Below are positions 46,236-54,244 of a DNA stretch of 64,000 nucleotides, piece after piece (the stretch's first letter is position 1; each line of letters opens with the position of its first letter). A program made the translations under genes and the position numbers. Under the pieces are notes generated by a model. That model saw only the letters and a program-made list of their open reading frames with translations, made no database searches and was not told where the DNA came from. Origin of the DNA: Martelella lutilitoris (lineage in GTDB: Bacteria; Pseudomonadota; Alphaproteobacteria; Rhizobiales; Rhizobiaceae); contig NZ_VCLB01000009.1 in assembly GCF_005924265.1 (NCBI RefSeq), positions 62,001 to 126,000 of the forward strand, read 5' to 3'.

Positions 46236-47397
46236 CCGCGAACCAGCGCGGCGACGCGATGCCGCCTCGCCCGAACGCTTGTTCGAAACGGAGCTGCGGC
46301 GCTGCCTGCCGCAGCTCGGCCGCATGGCGCAGTGCCTCGCCGGTTCGCCAGAAGACGGCGCCGACCTGTTGCAGGATACGATCGAACGCGCCCTCTCCCA
46401 TCGCGCGCAATGGCATGGCGACAATCTTGGCGGATGGCTCTATGCGATCATGGTGCATATCAACGCCAATCATTTCCGCCACAACAACACGCTGTCCTTT
46501 CTCGAACTGGACCTGGCCGAGGACCTGCCGGACGACAGCGCGGACGAAGATCTCGAACTCGACCGGCTGATGCTTGCCGATGGGCTCGACGCCTTGCAGC
46601 CGGACGCCCGCGACATCGTGATTCTATGCGATATCGAAGGCCTCAGCTATGAGGAGATCGCCGAGCGGCTTCACGTGCCGGCGGGTACGGTGATGTCGCG
46701 CCTGTCGCGGGCGCGCCGCCGCCTTGCGGCCCGCTTTGCAGGAGATGAAGCCTCACCGCAGCATCGGCCAGAGGCTTGCCACCAGCACCAGAGCCATGAC
46801 GATGTTGAACCATTTGAGCCGGTTGCCGTAGGACAGCCAATGCCTGAGCCCCGAGCCGAATCCGGCCCAAAGCGAAATGCTGGGGATCGTGATCAGGCCG
46901 AACACGACCGCCACAATTACGACGGAGCGACCGTACTGGGCGGGATCGGTAAAGACGGACATGGCCGTCAGCGCCATGATCCAGCCCTTCGGGTTGACCC
47001 ACTGGAAACCGGCCGCCTGAAGGAAGCTGAGCGGCCTGCCGGTCGTCGCCTCGCCGGAAGCCATCTTCCGCGTCGTGCCGATTTTCCAGGCGATCCAGAG
47101 AAGATAAAGGGCGCCGGCAATCTTCGCGAAAACAAGGATGGGCGGAAAGGCGGTGATGACCGCGCCCAGACCGGCGCCGACGCCCGCCATCAGAATGGCG
47201 AAACCACAAACGACGCCGGATATGTGCGGCAGCGTGCGCAAAAAGCCGAAATTCACCGTCGAGGCGAAGACCATCATATTGTTCGGGCCGGGCGTGATCG
47301 AGGCCGCAAGCGCGAAGCCGAGCAATGCCAGAAGCGTGTCATGCGTCATCGCCATGCCCCTCTTGCCTCAGGCTCGTGCCGGAACGGCGTCCCCTGA
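46165..47397 (+). CDS. ECF-type sigma factor with an abnormally long open frame
   Basis: The sigma part spans about 46280-46740: region 2 (LPQLGRMAQCLAGSPEDG, LLQDTIERAL, GGWLYAIMVHINANHFR) and region 4 (LQPDARDIVILCDIEG, YEEIAERLHVPAGTVMSRLS, RARRRLAARF). It probably controls the preceding secreted-protein gene; no anti-sigma gene is visible. The start is uncertain: ATG 46138 or 46165 overlaps the upstream gene, while TTG 46279 suits the family length. The frame has no stop where such proteins end; it stays open to 47397, wholly antisense to lysE. That extension is probably not conserved. A TGA in another frame at 46746-46748, just after the sigma homology, hints at a single-base frameshift. 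Coordinates give the frame as sequenced. Confidence 0.6.
   Translation: MTRSPATLPAQASAISGRSRARPDREPARRRDAASPERLFETELRRCLPQLGRMAQCLAGSPEDGADLLQDTIERALSHRAQWHGDNLGGWLYAIMVHINANHFRHNNTLSFLELDLAEDLPDDSADEDLELDRLMLADGLDALQPDARDIVILCDIEGLSYEEIAERLHVPAGTVMSRLSRARRRLAARFAGDEASPQHRPEACHQHQSHDDVEPFEPVAVGQPMPEPRAESGPKRNAGDRDQAEHDRHNYDGATVLGGIGKDGHGRQRHDPALRVDPLETGRLKEAERPAGRRLAGSHLPRRADFPGDPEKIKGAGNLRENKDGRKGGDDRAQTGADARHQNGETTNDAGYVRQRAQKAEIHRRGEDHHIVRAGRDRGRKREAEQCQKRVMRHRHAPLASGSCRNGVP
46753..47349 (-). CDS. LysE/RhtB family amino-acid exporter
   Basis: This 198-residue protein has six hydrophobic helices and the LysE family marks ASITPGPNNMMVFASTVNFG near the N-terminus and FLQAAGFQWVNPKGWIMALTA in the middle. 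It probably exports an amino acid or a related compound. ATG 47349 has GAGGGG seven bases upstream; ATG 47355 is possible. It lies tail-to-tail with the sigma gene, which reads antisense through it. Confidence 0.92.
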   Translation of the reverse strand: MTHDTLLALLGFALAASITPGPNNMMVFASTVNFGFLRTLPHISGVVCGFAILMAGVGAGLGAVITAFPPILVFAKIAGALYLLWIAWKIGTTRKMASGEATTGRPLSFLQAAGFQWVNPKGWIMALTAMSVFTDPAQYGRSVVIVAVVFGLITIPSISLWAGFGSGLRHWLSYGNRLKWFNIVMALVLVASLWPMLR

Positions 47398-47437
47398 TCC
47401 GGCGAAACGGGGCGAGCATCTCCTCGCCCCTTTATCC

Positions 47438-48010
47438 TCACATGCCCTGCGGACCGCGGTTCATCGAGGCAGGTCCCGTGCGGCAGATCTCGACAAGGCC
47501 GAGCGGCCGCATGATCGAGATGAACTGATCGACCTTGGAGACCTTGCCCGTCAGTTCGAACAGGAAATGCTCGACCGAGGCATCCACCACCTTGGCCTCG
47601 AAGGCATCGGCCAGGCGCAGCGCTTCCTGGCGCTGGTCGCCATTGCCGACCACCTTGATCAGCGCCACCTCGCGTTCGACCGGCGGGGCGATCCCGAGTT
47701 CGCGGGCGCGCACGGAAAGATCGACCACCTTGTGCACCGGCACCTGCCGGTCAAGCTGCGCCTTGATCTGCTCCAGTACGTCCGGCGTGCCCTTGGTGAC
47801 GATGGTGATGCGCGAAAGGTGCGCCTCATGCTCGGTCTCCGAAACCGTGAGACTCTCGATATTGTAGCCGCGGCCTGAGAACAGGCCGATGACGCGGGCG
47901 AGGACGCCCGGTTCGTTGGCCACGACCACGGAGAGCGTGTGGCGCTCCGGCGGCGCGGTGGGGCTGGAGATGAAATAGGCTGAACCGGTCGGCTGTAGTT
48001 TGGCGTTCAT
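47438..48010 (-). CDS. ilvH: Acetolactate synthase regulatory (small) subunit
   Basis: This 190-residue subunit has an N-terminal ACT domain (HTLSVVVANEPGVLARVIGLFSGRGYNIESL) that binds valine and a C-terminal ALS_ss_C domain (REVALIKVVGNGDQRQEAL, EHFLFELTGKVSKVDQFI). It activates and confers valine feedback on the catalytic subunit encoded 21 bases upstream. Length is normal. Rhizobial annotations also use ilvN. Confidence 0.96.
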   Translation of the reverse strand: MNAKLQPTGSAYFISSPTAPPERHTLSVVVANEPGVLARVIGLFSGRGYNIESLTVSETEHEAHLSRITIVTKGTPDVLEQIKAQLDRQVPVHKVVDLSVRARELGIAPPVEREVALIKVVGNGDQRQEALRLADAFEAKVVDASVEHFLFELTGKVSKVDQFISIMRPLGLVEICRTGPASMNRGPQGM

Positions 48011-48031
48011 TGTTTCAAACCTTTCTCAAGC

Positions 48032-49810
48032 TCAGACGAGCTGACGACCCTTGGCATCGATGGCGGTTGCGACGGCTTCGTCATTGGCCTCGTCCGGCAG
48101 CAGCATGTCGTTATGCGCCCTGCCCGACGGGATCATCGGGAAGCAATTGGCGAGATTGGCGACGCGGCAATCGAAGATCACCGGCTTCGGGCTGTCGATC
48201 ATCCGCTGGATCGCCTCGTCGAGATCATCCGGATTGTCGCAGTAGATCCCTTCCGCGCCATAGGCTTCCGCCAGCTTGACGAAATCGGGCATCGCCTCGG
48301 TATAGGAGTGCGACAGACGGTTGCCGTGGAGCAGTTGCTGCCACTGGCGGACCATGCCCATATACTGGTTGTTGAGTATGAAGATCTTGATCGGCGCATT
48401 GTGCTGGATCGCCGCCGACATCTCCTGAATACACATCTGGATCGAGGCATCGCCGGCCACGTCGATGACGAGCGCTTCCGGATGGGCGATCTGGACGCCA
48501 AGGGCTGCCGGCAGGCCGTAGCCCATCGTGCCGAGACCGCCCGACGTCATCCAGCGCTTCGGCTCCTCGAAATCGAAGAACTGCGCCGCCCACATCTGGT
48601 GCTGGCCAACCTCGGTGGTGATATAGAAGTCCCGGCCCTTGACCGCCGCGTTCAGGCGCTCCAGCGCATATTGCGGCATGATCACGTCCTTGTTGGGCGT
48701 ATAGGCGAAGCAGTCGCGCCCGCGCCAGCGCTCGATATTACCCCACCAGTCATCGAGCGACGGCTTTTCGGCCGGCAGAGCCCGCCAGGCGCGGACCATC
48801 TCTTCGAGAACATGGGCGACATCGCCGAGGATCGGGATATCGACATGAATGTTCTTGTTGATCGAGGACGGGTCTATATCGATGTGGATTTTGGTCGAGT
48901 TCGGCGAGAAGGCGTCGACGCGGCCGGTAATGCGGTCATCGAAGCGCGCGCCGATACAGACCATGACGTCACAGTCATGCATCGCCATATTGGCCTCGTA
49001 GGACCCGTGCATGCCCAGCATGCCCAGCCAGTTCTTGCCCGAAGCCGGATAGCAGCCAAGGCCCATCAGGGTCGAGGTGATCGGGAAGTCGGTGAGGCTG
49101 ACCAGTTCGCGCAGCAGCCGCGTGGCGTCATCGCCGGAATTGACGACGCCGCCGCCGGTGTAGAGGATCGGGCGTTTCGCCTTCGCCATCAGCTCGACCG
49201 CCGTGCGGATCGCATCGGCATTGCCATTGACCTCCGGACGGTAGCTCTCGCGGATCGGATGGCCTTTGAGCGGCGTATAGCGCCCCTTGGCAAACTGGAC
49301 GTCCTTCGGGACATCGACGACGACGGGGCCGGGACGCCCGCTCTGGGCGATACGGAAGGCCTCGTGGATGACATTGGCGAGCTCGTTCACGTCCTTGACC
49401 AGCCAGTTGTACTTGGTGCAGGGCCGGGTGATGCCGACGGTGTCGCATTCCTGGAACGCATCGGAGCCGATCAAGGTCGTCGGAACCTGGCCGGAAATGC
49501 AGACCAGCGGAACGGAATCCATCAGCGCATCCTGCAGCGGCGTGACCGCATTGGTCGCGCCCGGGCCGGAGGTGACCAGCATGACGCCGACCTTGCCGGT
49601 GGAGCGGGCATAGCCTTCGGCCGCATGGCCCGCGCCCTGCTCGTGACGCACAAGCACATGGGCGATCTCGTCCTGCTGAAAGATTTCGTCATAGATCGGC
49701 AGCACGGCGCCGCCGGGGTATCCGAAGATATGTTCAACCCCGTTTTCTTTCAGCGCCTGCAAAACGATCTCGGCGCCTGTCATCAAATTGTCCGTCGCGG
49801 TCATCGTCAT
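48032..49810 (-). CDS. ilvI: Acetolactate synthase catalytic (large) subunit
   Basis: The 592-residue thiamine-diphosphate enzyme forms acetolactate and acetohydroxybutyrate for valine, leucine and isoleucine. It shows VEHIFGYPGGAVLPIYDE (catalytic Glu), FAD-binding central domain and the ThDP motif GDASIQMCIQEMSAAI to NNQYMGMV. ATG 49804 is an alternative start. It is preceded by a leader peptide and a terminator that form an attenuator, and followed by the small subunit. Rhizobial annotations also use ilvB. Confidence 0.96.
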   Translation of the reverse strand: MTMTATDNLMTGAEIVLQALKENGVEHIFGYPGGAVLPIYDEIFQQDEIAHVLVRHEQGAGHAAEGYARSTGKVGVMLVTSGPGATNAVTPLQDALMDSVPLVCISGQVPTTLIGSDAFQECDTVGITRPCTKYNWLVKDVNELANVIHEAFRIAQSGRPGPVVVDVPKDVQFAKGRYTPLKGHPIRESYRPEVNGNADAIRTAVELMAKAKRPILYTGGGVVNSGDDATRLLRELVSLTDFPITSTLMGLGCYPASGKNWLGMLGMHGSYEANMAMHDCDVMVCIGARFDDRITGRVDAFSPNSTKIHIDIDPSSINKNIHVDIPILGDVAHVLEEMVRAWRALPAEKPSLDDWWGNIERWRGRDCFAYTPNKDVIMPQYALERLNAAVKGRDFYITTEVGQHQMWAAQFFDFEEPKRWMTSGGLGTMGYGLPAALGVQIAHPEALVIDVAGDASIQMCIQEMSAAIQHNAPIKIFILNNQYMGMVRQWQQLLHGNRLSHSYTEAMPDFVKLAEAYGAEGIYCDNPDDLDEAIQRMIDSPKPVIFDCRVANLANCFPMIPSGRAHNDMLLPDEANDEAVATAIDAKGRQLV

Positions 49811-49856
49811 TTTTCCGTTTCGATGGTCTCTAGGTGTTTGCGTTCCTATCGGGCAT

Positions 49857-49881
49857 AAAAAAAGGCCCCTTCAAGGAGCCT
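49857..49881 (-). terminator. Attenuator terminator of the ilv operon
   Basis: On the minus strand AGGCTCC and GGGGCCT form a 7-bp stem (one G-T pair) around TTGAA, followed at once by a run of seven T. It lies between the leader peptide and the first ilv gene, the normal place for an attenuator. Confidence 0.9.
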
Positions 49882-49885
49882 GTCG

Positions 49886-49937
49886 TCGCGCATGGGTGGC
49901 TTATGCCGGATGGTTACACCATCCTGCCCATGCGCGA
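49886..49937 (-). promoter_or_regulatory. Pause/antiterminator hairpins of the ilv leader
   Basis: TCGCGCATGGG and CCCATGCGCGA are perfect 11-bp arms (49886-49896, 49927-49937) enclosing GGATGGT-TAC-ACCATCC (49908-49924). The outer left arm overlaps the region just before the terminator stem, so pairing here depends on how far a ribosome has moved along the leader ORF. The exact alternative fold was not computed. Confidence 0.65.
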
Positions 49938-49970
49938 TCCCACCACAATAAGAAGTTCTTTCATAGCCAT
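49914..49970 (-). CDS. Leu/Ile/Val leader peptide of the ilv operon
   Basis: The 18-residue ORF reads MAMKELLIVVGSRMGRMV and has five consecutive branched-chain residues (LLIVV), the hallmark of an attenuation leader. ATG 49964 (MKELLIVV) is an alternative start. When charged Leu, Ile or Val tRNA is scarce the ribosome should stall at LLIVV and allow transcription past the terminator at 49857-49881 into the acetolactate synthase genes. Ribosome-site support is weak, but position, sequence and following hairpins agree. Confidence 0.85.
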   Translation of the reverse strand: MAMKELLIVVGSRMGRMV

Positions 49971-50082
49971 GCTTGGCTGATAGCCCGTCTTGCCGCATCA
50001 GTCAACGCGCATTGCAAGAAAAATAGCCAAACGGGCGATCGAGTGAAATTAAATTAGGCAGAACTGGCGGCGCCCGCCGAGG

Positions 50083-50988
50083 CTAAAGCGCTGCGGGATC
50101 GAGCCTTTTCCAGTCGACGCCCATCTGGTTGCGAAACCATGTCATCTGCCGCTTGGCATATTGCCGGGTTGCGGCACTCGCCCGCTCGATGACGGTTTCG
50201 CGGTCCATTTCCCCGTTGAGCATCGCAGCGATCTCGCGCACGCCGATTGCCCGCATCACCGGCATTTCGGGAGCAAGGTCAAGGGCCAGCAACGATCGCA
50301 CCTCCTCAACCGCTCCCTCATCCAGCATGGCCGAAAAGCGGCGGTTTATCCGGTCATGCAGGACCGGGCGCTCCGGCAGAATGACCACTTTCTCCGCTGC
50401 CTCCGGGCAGATCAGCGGCGGCGGCGTCTCTGCCTGATAGTCCGCGATCGATCGCCCGGATGCCTCCTTGACTTCAAGCGCGCGCACGATCCGCTGCCCG
50501 TCGGCAGGCTCCAGCCGCGCCGCCATCACCGGATCGCGGTCGGCCAGAATGCGATGAAGCGCCTCGGGGCCCTCTTCTGTCAGCGCCCGCCGCCAATGCG
50601 CACGGATATCCGACGGGACATCCGGCATTTCGGCAAGCCCCTCGGTCAGGGCCTTGAAATAGAGCCCCGTGCCGCCGACGAAAATAGGTACCCGCCCCTC
50701 GCCTTCAAGCCGCTCCACCAGCGCACCCGCTTCTCTCAACCATGCGCCCGTGGAATAGTCGGCCCCTGCGGCAACATGCCCGTAGAGATCATGCTCGATC
50801 CCCTCCATGTCTTCCTCCGAGGGACGCGCCGTCAGCACCCGCAGCGCGTCATAGACCTGCATGCTGTCGGCGTTGATCACAGCGCCGCCGGTCTCACGCG
50901 CGCGCCGAAGAGCATAAGCGGACTTGCCGCCCGCTGTCGGCCCGGTTATCAGGACCGCACGCAGTTTTTTGTCCAAGGAATTCGCCAT
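50083..50988 (-). CDS. miaA: tRNA dimethylallyltransferase
   Basis: The 301-residue enzyme transfers dimethylallyl to A37 of tRNAs reading UNN codons. It has the P-loop LITGPTAGGKSAYAL, INADSMQVYDALRVLTARPS, VGGTGLYFKALTEGL and the C-terminal RQYAKRQMTWFRNQ. The ATG at 50988 shares bases with the divergent serB start (CCATGG), so the two start codons overlap. The open frame goes on upstream to a TTG at 51015; the ATG matches the family better. Confidence 0.95.
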   Translation of the reverse strand: MANSLDKKLRAVLITGPTAGGKSAYALRRARETGGAVINADSMQVYDALRVLTARPSEEDMEGIEHDLYGHVAAGADYSTGAWLREAGALVERLEGEGRVPIFVGGTGLYFKALTEGLAEMPDVPSDIRAHWRRALTEEGPEALHRILADRDPVMAARLEPADGQRIVRALEVKEASGRSIADYQAETPPPLICPEAAEKVVILPERPVLHDRINRRFSAMLDEGAVEEVRSLLALDLAPEMPVMRAIGVREIAAMLNGEMDRETVIERASAATRQYAKRQMTWFRNQMGVDWKRLDPAAL

Positions 50989-51874
50989 GGTTCTCGTTGC
51001 CACGCTTGTCGCCAATCCGTCAAACCCTGTTGTGACGTCGGAGCGGGTTTCAAAGCTTTCCGGCGCGGTTGCGGTGGAAAAGATCGACTGGCTGAACGAG
51101 GGCGTCGCCGTCGACCTCTACATTGCCCATCATGTCGGCCGCCAGGAGGCCGAAACGGCGATCCGGGCGGAGATCGCAAACCTGCCCGTCGACCTCGTGA
51201 TCCAGCCGCAGGTCTGCCGCCGCAAGAAAGCGCTACTGGCGGATATGGATTCCACCATGATCGGACAGGAGTGCATCGATGAGCTGGCCGCCGAAGTCGG
51301 GCTGAAGGAAAAGGTCGCGGCGATTACCGCGCGGGCCATGAATGGCGAGATCGAGTTCGAGCCCGCCGTGCGCGAACGCGTTGCCCTGCTTGCGGGTCTT
51401 GATATCGGCATTGTCGACGAAATCATCGAAAAACGCATCACGCTGACGCCGGGCGGCAAGGAACTGGTCGCGACGATGCAGGCCAATGGCGGCTATACCG
51501 CGCTTGTCTCCGGCGGCTTCACCGTCTTCACCAGCCGCATTGGCGCAATGATCGGCTTTGACGAGAACCGGGCCAACACGCTGATCGAAAAGAACGGCAA
51601 GCTGACCGGCCAGGTTGCGGACCCGATCCTTGGCCGGCAGGCCAAGATCGAGGCGCTGCACGATGTCGCCAAGAAGCGCGGCATCGCGGAAACCGAGATC
51701 ATGGCCGTCGGCGACGGCGCCAATGATCTCGGCATGCTGGAACTGGCAGGCTCCGGCGTGGCGCTCCACGCCAAGCCCACGGTCGCCGAGAAGGCCGATA
51801 TCCGGATCGATCACGGCGACCTGTCGGCGCTGCTTTACATCCAGGGTTATCGCCAGGAAGATTTCGTCCGATGA
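50987..51874 (+). CDS. serB: Phosphoserine phosphatase
   Basis: The 295-residue enzyme releases phosphate from O-phosphoserine in serine synthesis. It shows the HAD motif I LLADMDSTMIGQECIDELA (nucleophile Asp), ALVSGGFTVF, and motif III/IV VAVGDGANDLGML-like VGDGANDLGMLELAGSG. AAGGA lies seven bases before the ATG. An N-terminal ACT-like stretch of about 80 residues precedes the catalytic domain, as in other SerB proteins. It overlaps the acetyltransferase gene by four bases. Confidence 0.95.
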   Translation: MVLVATLVANPSNPVVTSERVSKLSGAVAVEKIDWLNEGVAVDLYIAHHVGRQEAETAIRAEIANLPVDLVIQPQVCRRKKALLADMDSTMIGQECIDELAAEVGLKEKVAAITARAMNGEIEFEPAVRERVALLAGLDIGIVDEIIEKRITLTPGGKELVATMQANGGYTALVSGGFTVFTSRIGAMIGFDENRANTLIEKNGKLTGQVADPILGRQAKIEALHDVAKKRGIAETEIMAVGDGANDLGMLELAGSGVALHAKPTVAEKADIRIDHGDLSALLYIQGYRQEDFVR

Positions 51875-52431
51875 AACTTGCCGAGACCGAGCGACTGATT
51901 ATCCGCAACTGGGAGGATCGCGACCGGGACCTTTTCCACGAGATCAACTCCAATGATACGGTCATGGCCTTCTTCCCCATGCGGCGCAGCCGCACCGAGA
52001 GTGATGAAATGCTCGAGAGGCTGCGCGATATGATCAGGGACACCGGTTACGGGTTCCCTGCTGTCGCGCTAAAGAACACCGGCGAAGTCATCGGCTTTAC
52101 CGGGCTGAACCTCATCAACAACGCGAACATCAAACCGGACGGAACGCCCGAGATCGGCTGGCGGATGGTCACGCGGCACTGGGGCAAGGGCTACGCAACC
52201 GAGGCCGCCCGCGCCATGATCGCACTGGCCTTCGATGAACGCGGCCACGACCAGCTCGTTTCATTCGCTGTCGCCGACAATCATCGCTCGACGGCGGTTA
52301 TGGAAAGGCTCGGCATGCGGCGGGATTTCGAAGGCGACTTCGACCATCCTTCGGTGCCCGACAGCCACCCCCACCTGAAACGCCACGTGCTCTATCGCCT
52401 GCACAAGTCGGACTGGAAACGCTCTGGCTGA
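51871..52431 (+). CDS. GNAT family N-acetyltransferase
   Basis: This 186-residue protein begins MKLAETERLIIRNWEDRD, typical of the RimJ/RimL-like GNAT branch, and has the acetyl-CoA motif region IGWRMVTRHWGKGYATEAARAMI and the C-terminal NHRSTAVMERLGMRRDFEGDF. The substrate cannot be read. The start overlaps the serB stop (ATGA), so it is co-translated with serB. It converges on the Do-like protease gene with five bases between them. Confidence 0.9.
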   Translation: MKLAETERLIIRNWEDRDRDLFHEINSNDTVMAFFPMRRSRTESDEMLERLRDMIRDTGYGFPAVALKNTGEVIGFTGLNLINNANIKPDGTPEIGWRMVTRHWGKGYATEAARAMIALAFDERGHDQLVSFAVADNHRSTAVMERLGMRRDFEGDFDHPSVPDSHPHLKRHVLYRLHKSDWKRSG

Positions 52432-52436
52432 GGCCG

Positions 52437-53945
52437 CTATTCCAACACCAGGCTCTTGATGCTGAGCGTTCCGTCAGGTTCGGCGACCATGATCGAGACA
52501 CTGCGACGCCCCTCGGAAATCAGTTCGACGATGCGCGAGCGAACCTGCTGCGGCGTCGTCACCGCGTCCTGACCGACCTCGGCGATCACCATGCCGGGCA
52601 CCAAGCCTTCGGCGGCGGCAGCACTGCCCTCTTCCACCTCGGCGATCAGAACGCCTTCGACATCGCCGTCAATCTGATAGAGCGCGCGGCCATTGTCGTC
52701 GAGTTCGGCAAGCGTCATCCCGTAGAGCCTGATCGACAGGCCGGGCGTAGCGAGGTCGCCCTCCGGCGCGGGTTCGTCGTCCGGAACAAGCGTTGCCTCC
52801 ACCTCCTCCGGCTCCTCCAGCAATTGCGGCGTCACCTGAACCGTCATCCGCTCGCCGTCACGGATGATTTCGACATCGATCGGCTCGCCGATCCGGCCCT
52901 CCGCGACAAAGCGCGGCAGGTCGCGGGGGCTATCAACCTCCTGTCCGTCGAAAGAGAGGATGATGTCGCCTTCCTCTAGCGGACCGCCGTCGGAGGGGCC
53001 GCCCTCGATGATCGAGCCGACGGCGACGCCCGCCGGATCATCGGCGCCGAGCGAGGCGGCCAGCGCGTCACTCACCTCCAGCACGCGAATGCCGATCCAG
53101 CCCCGGCGGGTCTGGCCGTATTCGATCAACTGGTCGATGATGTTTTCGGCAAGCTCGCTCGGCACGGAAAAGCCGATGCCGATCGAGCCGCCCGACGGCG
53201 ACAGGATTGCCGTGTTGATGCCGATCACCTCGCCATCCATGTTGAACAGCGGTCCGCCGGAATTGCCCTTGTTGATCGCGGCATCCGTCTGGATGAAATT
53301 GTCATAGGGCCCGTCGAGTTCGCGCCCGCGCGCCGAGACGATGCCGAGCGTAACCGAACCGCCAAGCCCGAAGGGATTGCCGATCGCCAGCACCCATTCG
53401 CCGATCCGGACCTTGCGCGAATCGCCGAATTTCACCGCCGGCAGCGGCTGTTCGGGCTCGACCTTGAGGACGGCAAGGTCGGTCTTGTCATCAACGCCGA
53501 GAAGCGTCGCGTCGAGCGAAGTGCCGTCGGACAGCGTCACCTCGATCGTGTCGGCATTGTCGATGACATGATTGTTGGTGACGATGATGCCCGAGGGATC
53601 GATAATGAAGCCGGAGCCGAGCGAGGAATATTGCCGGCTGCGCGGGCCCTCCTCGCCCTCGAAGAAATCCTTGAACAGATCCTCGAACGGCTGGCCCTCG
53701 GGGACATCCGGCAGAGGCCGCGTATCGCCGGAGGGACCGCCGTCTTCGGAGATCGAGATATTGACGACGGATGGAAGCAGGCCCTCGGCGATATCCGCAA
53801 CGGAAACGTCAGAAAGCGTCTGGGCCTTGGCCGGCGTCATCGCAGCCGAGACCGGCAGCATGGCGGCAACGGCAATAAGGCCAGCGCCGGCGATGTGGCG
53901 GGCCACGGACCGGCGAGCAGGAAAATTGCGCTTGGCAGTCGTCAT
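52437..53945 (-). CDS. Do-like (DegP/MucD) periplasmic serine protease
   Basis: This 502-residue protein has a signal peptide, a trypsin-like domain with the triad H (VTNNHVI), D (KTDLAVLK) and S (GNSGGPLF), and two PDZ domains (about residues 270-370 and 400-495). Such HtrA proteases degrade or refold damaged periplasmic proteins. GGAGG precedes ATG 53945. It ends the co-directional set hflK-hflC-DUF2065-Do, a usual alphaproteobacterial arrangement that links membrane and periplasmic quality control. Choice between degP, degQ and mucD names is arbitrary. Confidence 0.93.
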   Translation of the reverse strand: MTTAKRNFPARRSVARHIAGAGLIAVAAMLPVSAAMTPAKAQTLSDVSVADIAEGLLPSVVNISISEDGGPSGDTRPLPDVPEGQPFEDLFKDFFEGEEGPRSRQYSSLGSGFIIDPSGIIVTNNHVIDNADTIEVTLSDGTSLDATLLGVDDKTDLAVLKVEPEQPLPAVKFGDSRKVRIGEWVLAIGNPFGLGGSVTLGIVSARGRELDGPYDNFIQTDAAINKGNSGGPLFNMDGEVIGINTAILSPSGGSIGIGFSVPSELAENIIDQLIEYGQTRRGWIGIRVLEVSDALAASLGADDPAGVAVGSIIEGGPSDGGPLEEGDIILSFDGQEVDSPRDLPRFVAEGRIGEPIDVEIIRDGERMTVQVTPQLLEEPEEVEATLVPDDEPAPEGDLATPGLSIRLYGMTLAELDDNGRALYQIDGDVEGVLIAEVEEGSAAAAEGLVPGMVIAEVGQDAVTTPQQVRSRIVELISEGRRSVSIMVAEPDGTLSIKSLVLE

Positions 53946-54052
53946 CTTGCCTCCGTCTAAGCCTTTGTCGCGGCGGGTTTTCGAAAAACCGGCATGCGCT
54001 TTGCCGCCGACGTCCAGTCGATTGCCATCATAGCGGAAGGCGAGCGGCAAGC

Positions 54053-54244
54053 CTATCCGCGGATCAGCCAGACCAGGCCGACGCCGAGAGTCACGGCGAT
54101 CAGACCGGTCACGCGCAACGCGCCCTCCGGCACCGTCGGCAAAAGCCGCGCCATGGCAATGAGCAGCGAAGGGGCCAGCGCGTAGACCAGCCCCTCGATG
54201 ATCAGATAAAACGCAAATCCGATCAAAATATCCTGCGGCAGCAT
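54053..54244 (-). CDS. DUF2065 small membrane protein
   Basis: This 63-residue protein has two hydrophobic helices (FAFYLIIEGLVYALAP and VTGLIAVTLGVGLVWLI) and the DUF2065 layout with a conserved PEGALR between them. DUF2065 genes commonly lie between hflC and the Do protease, as here; the stop of hflC and this start share one base. No function is known. Confidence 0.88.
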   Translation of the reverse strand: MLPQDILIGFAFYLIIEGLVYALAPSLLIAMARLLPTVPEGALRVTGLIAVTLGVGLVWLIRG

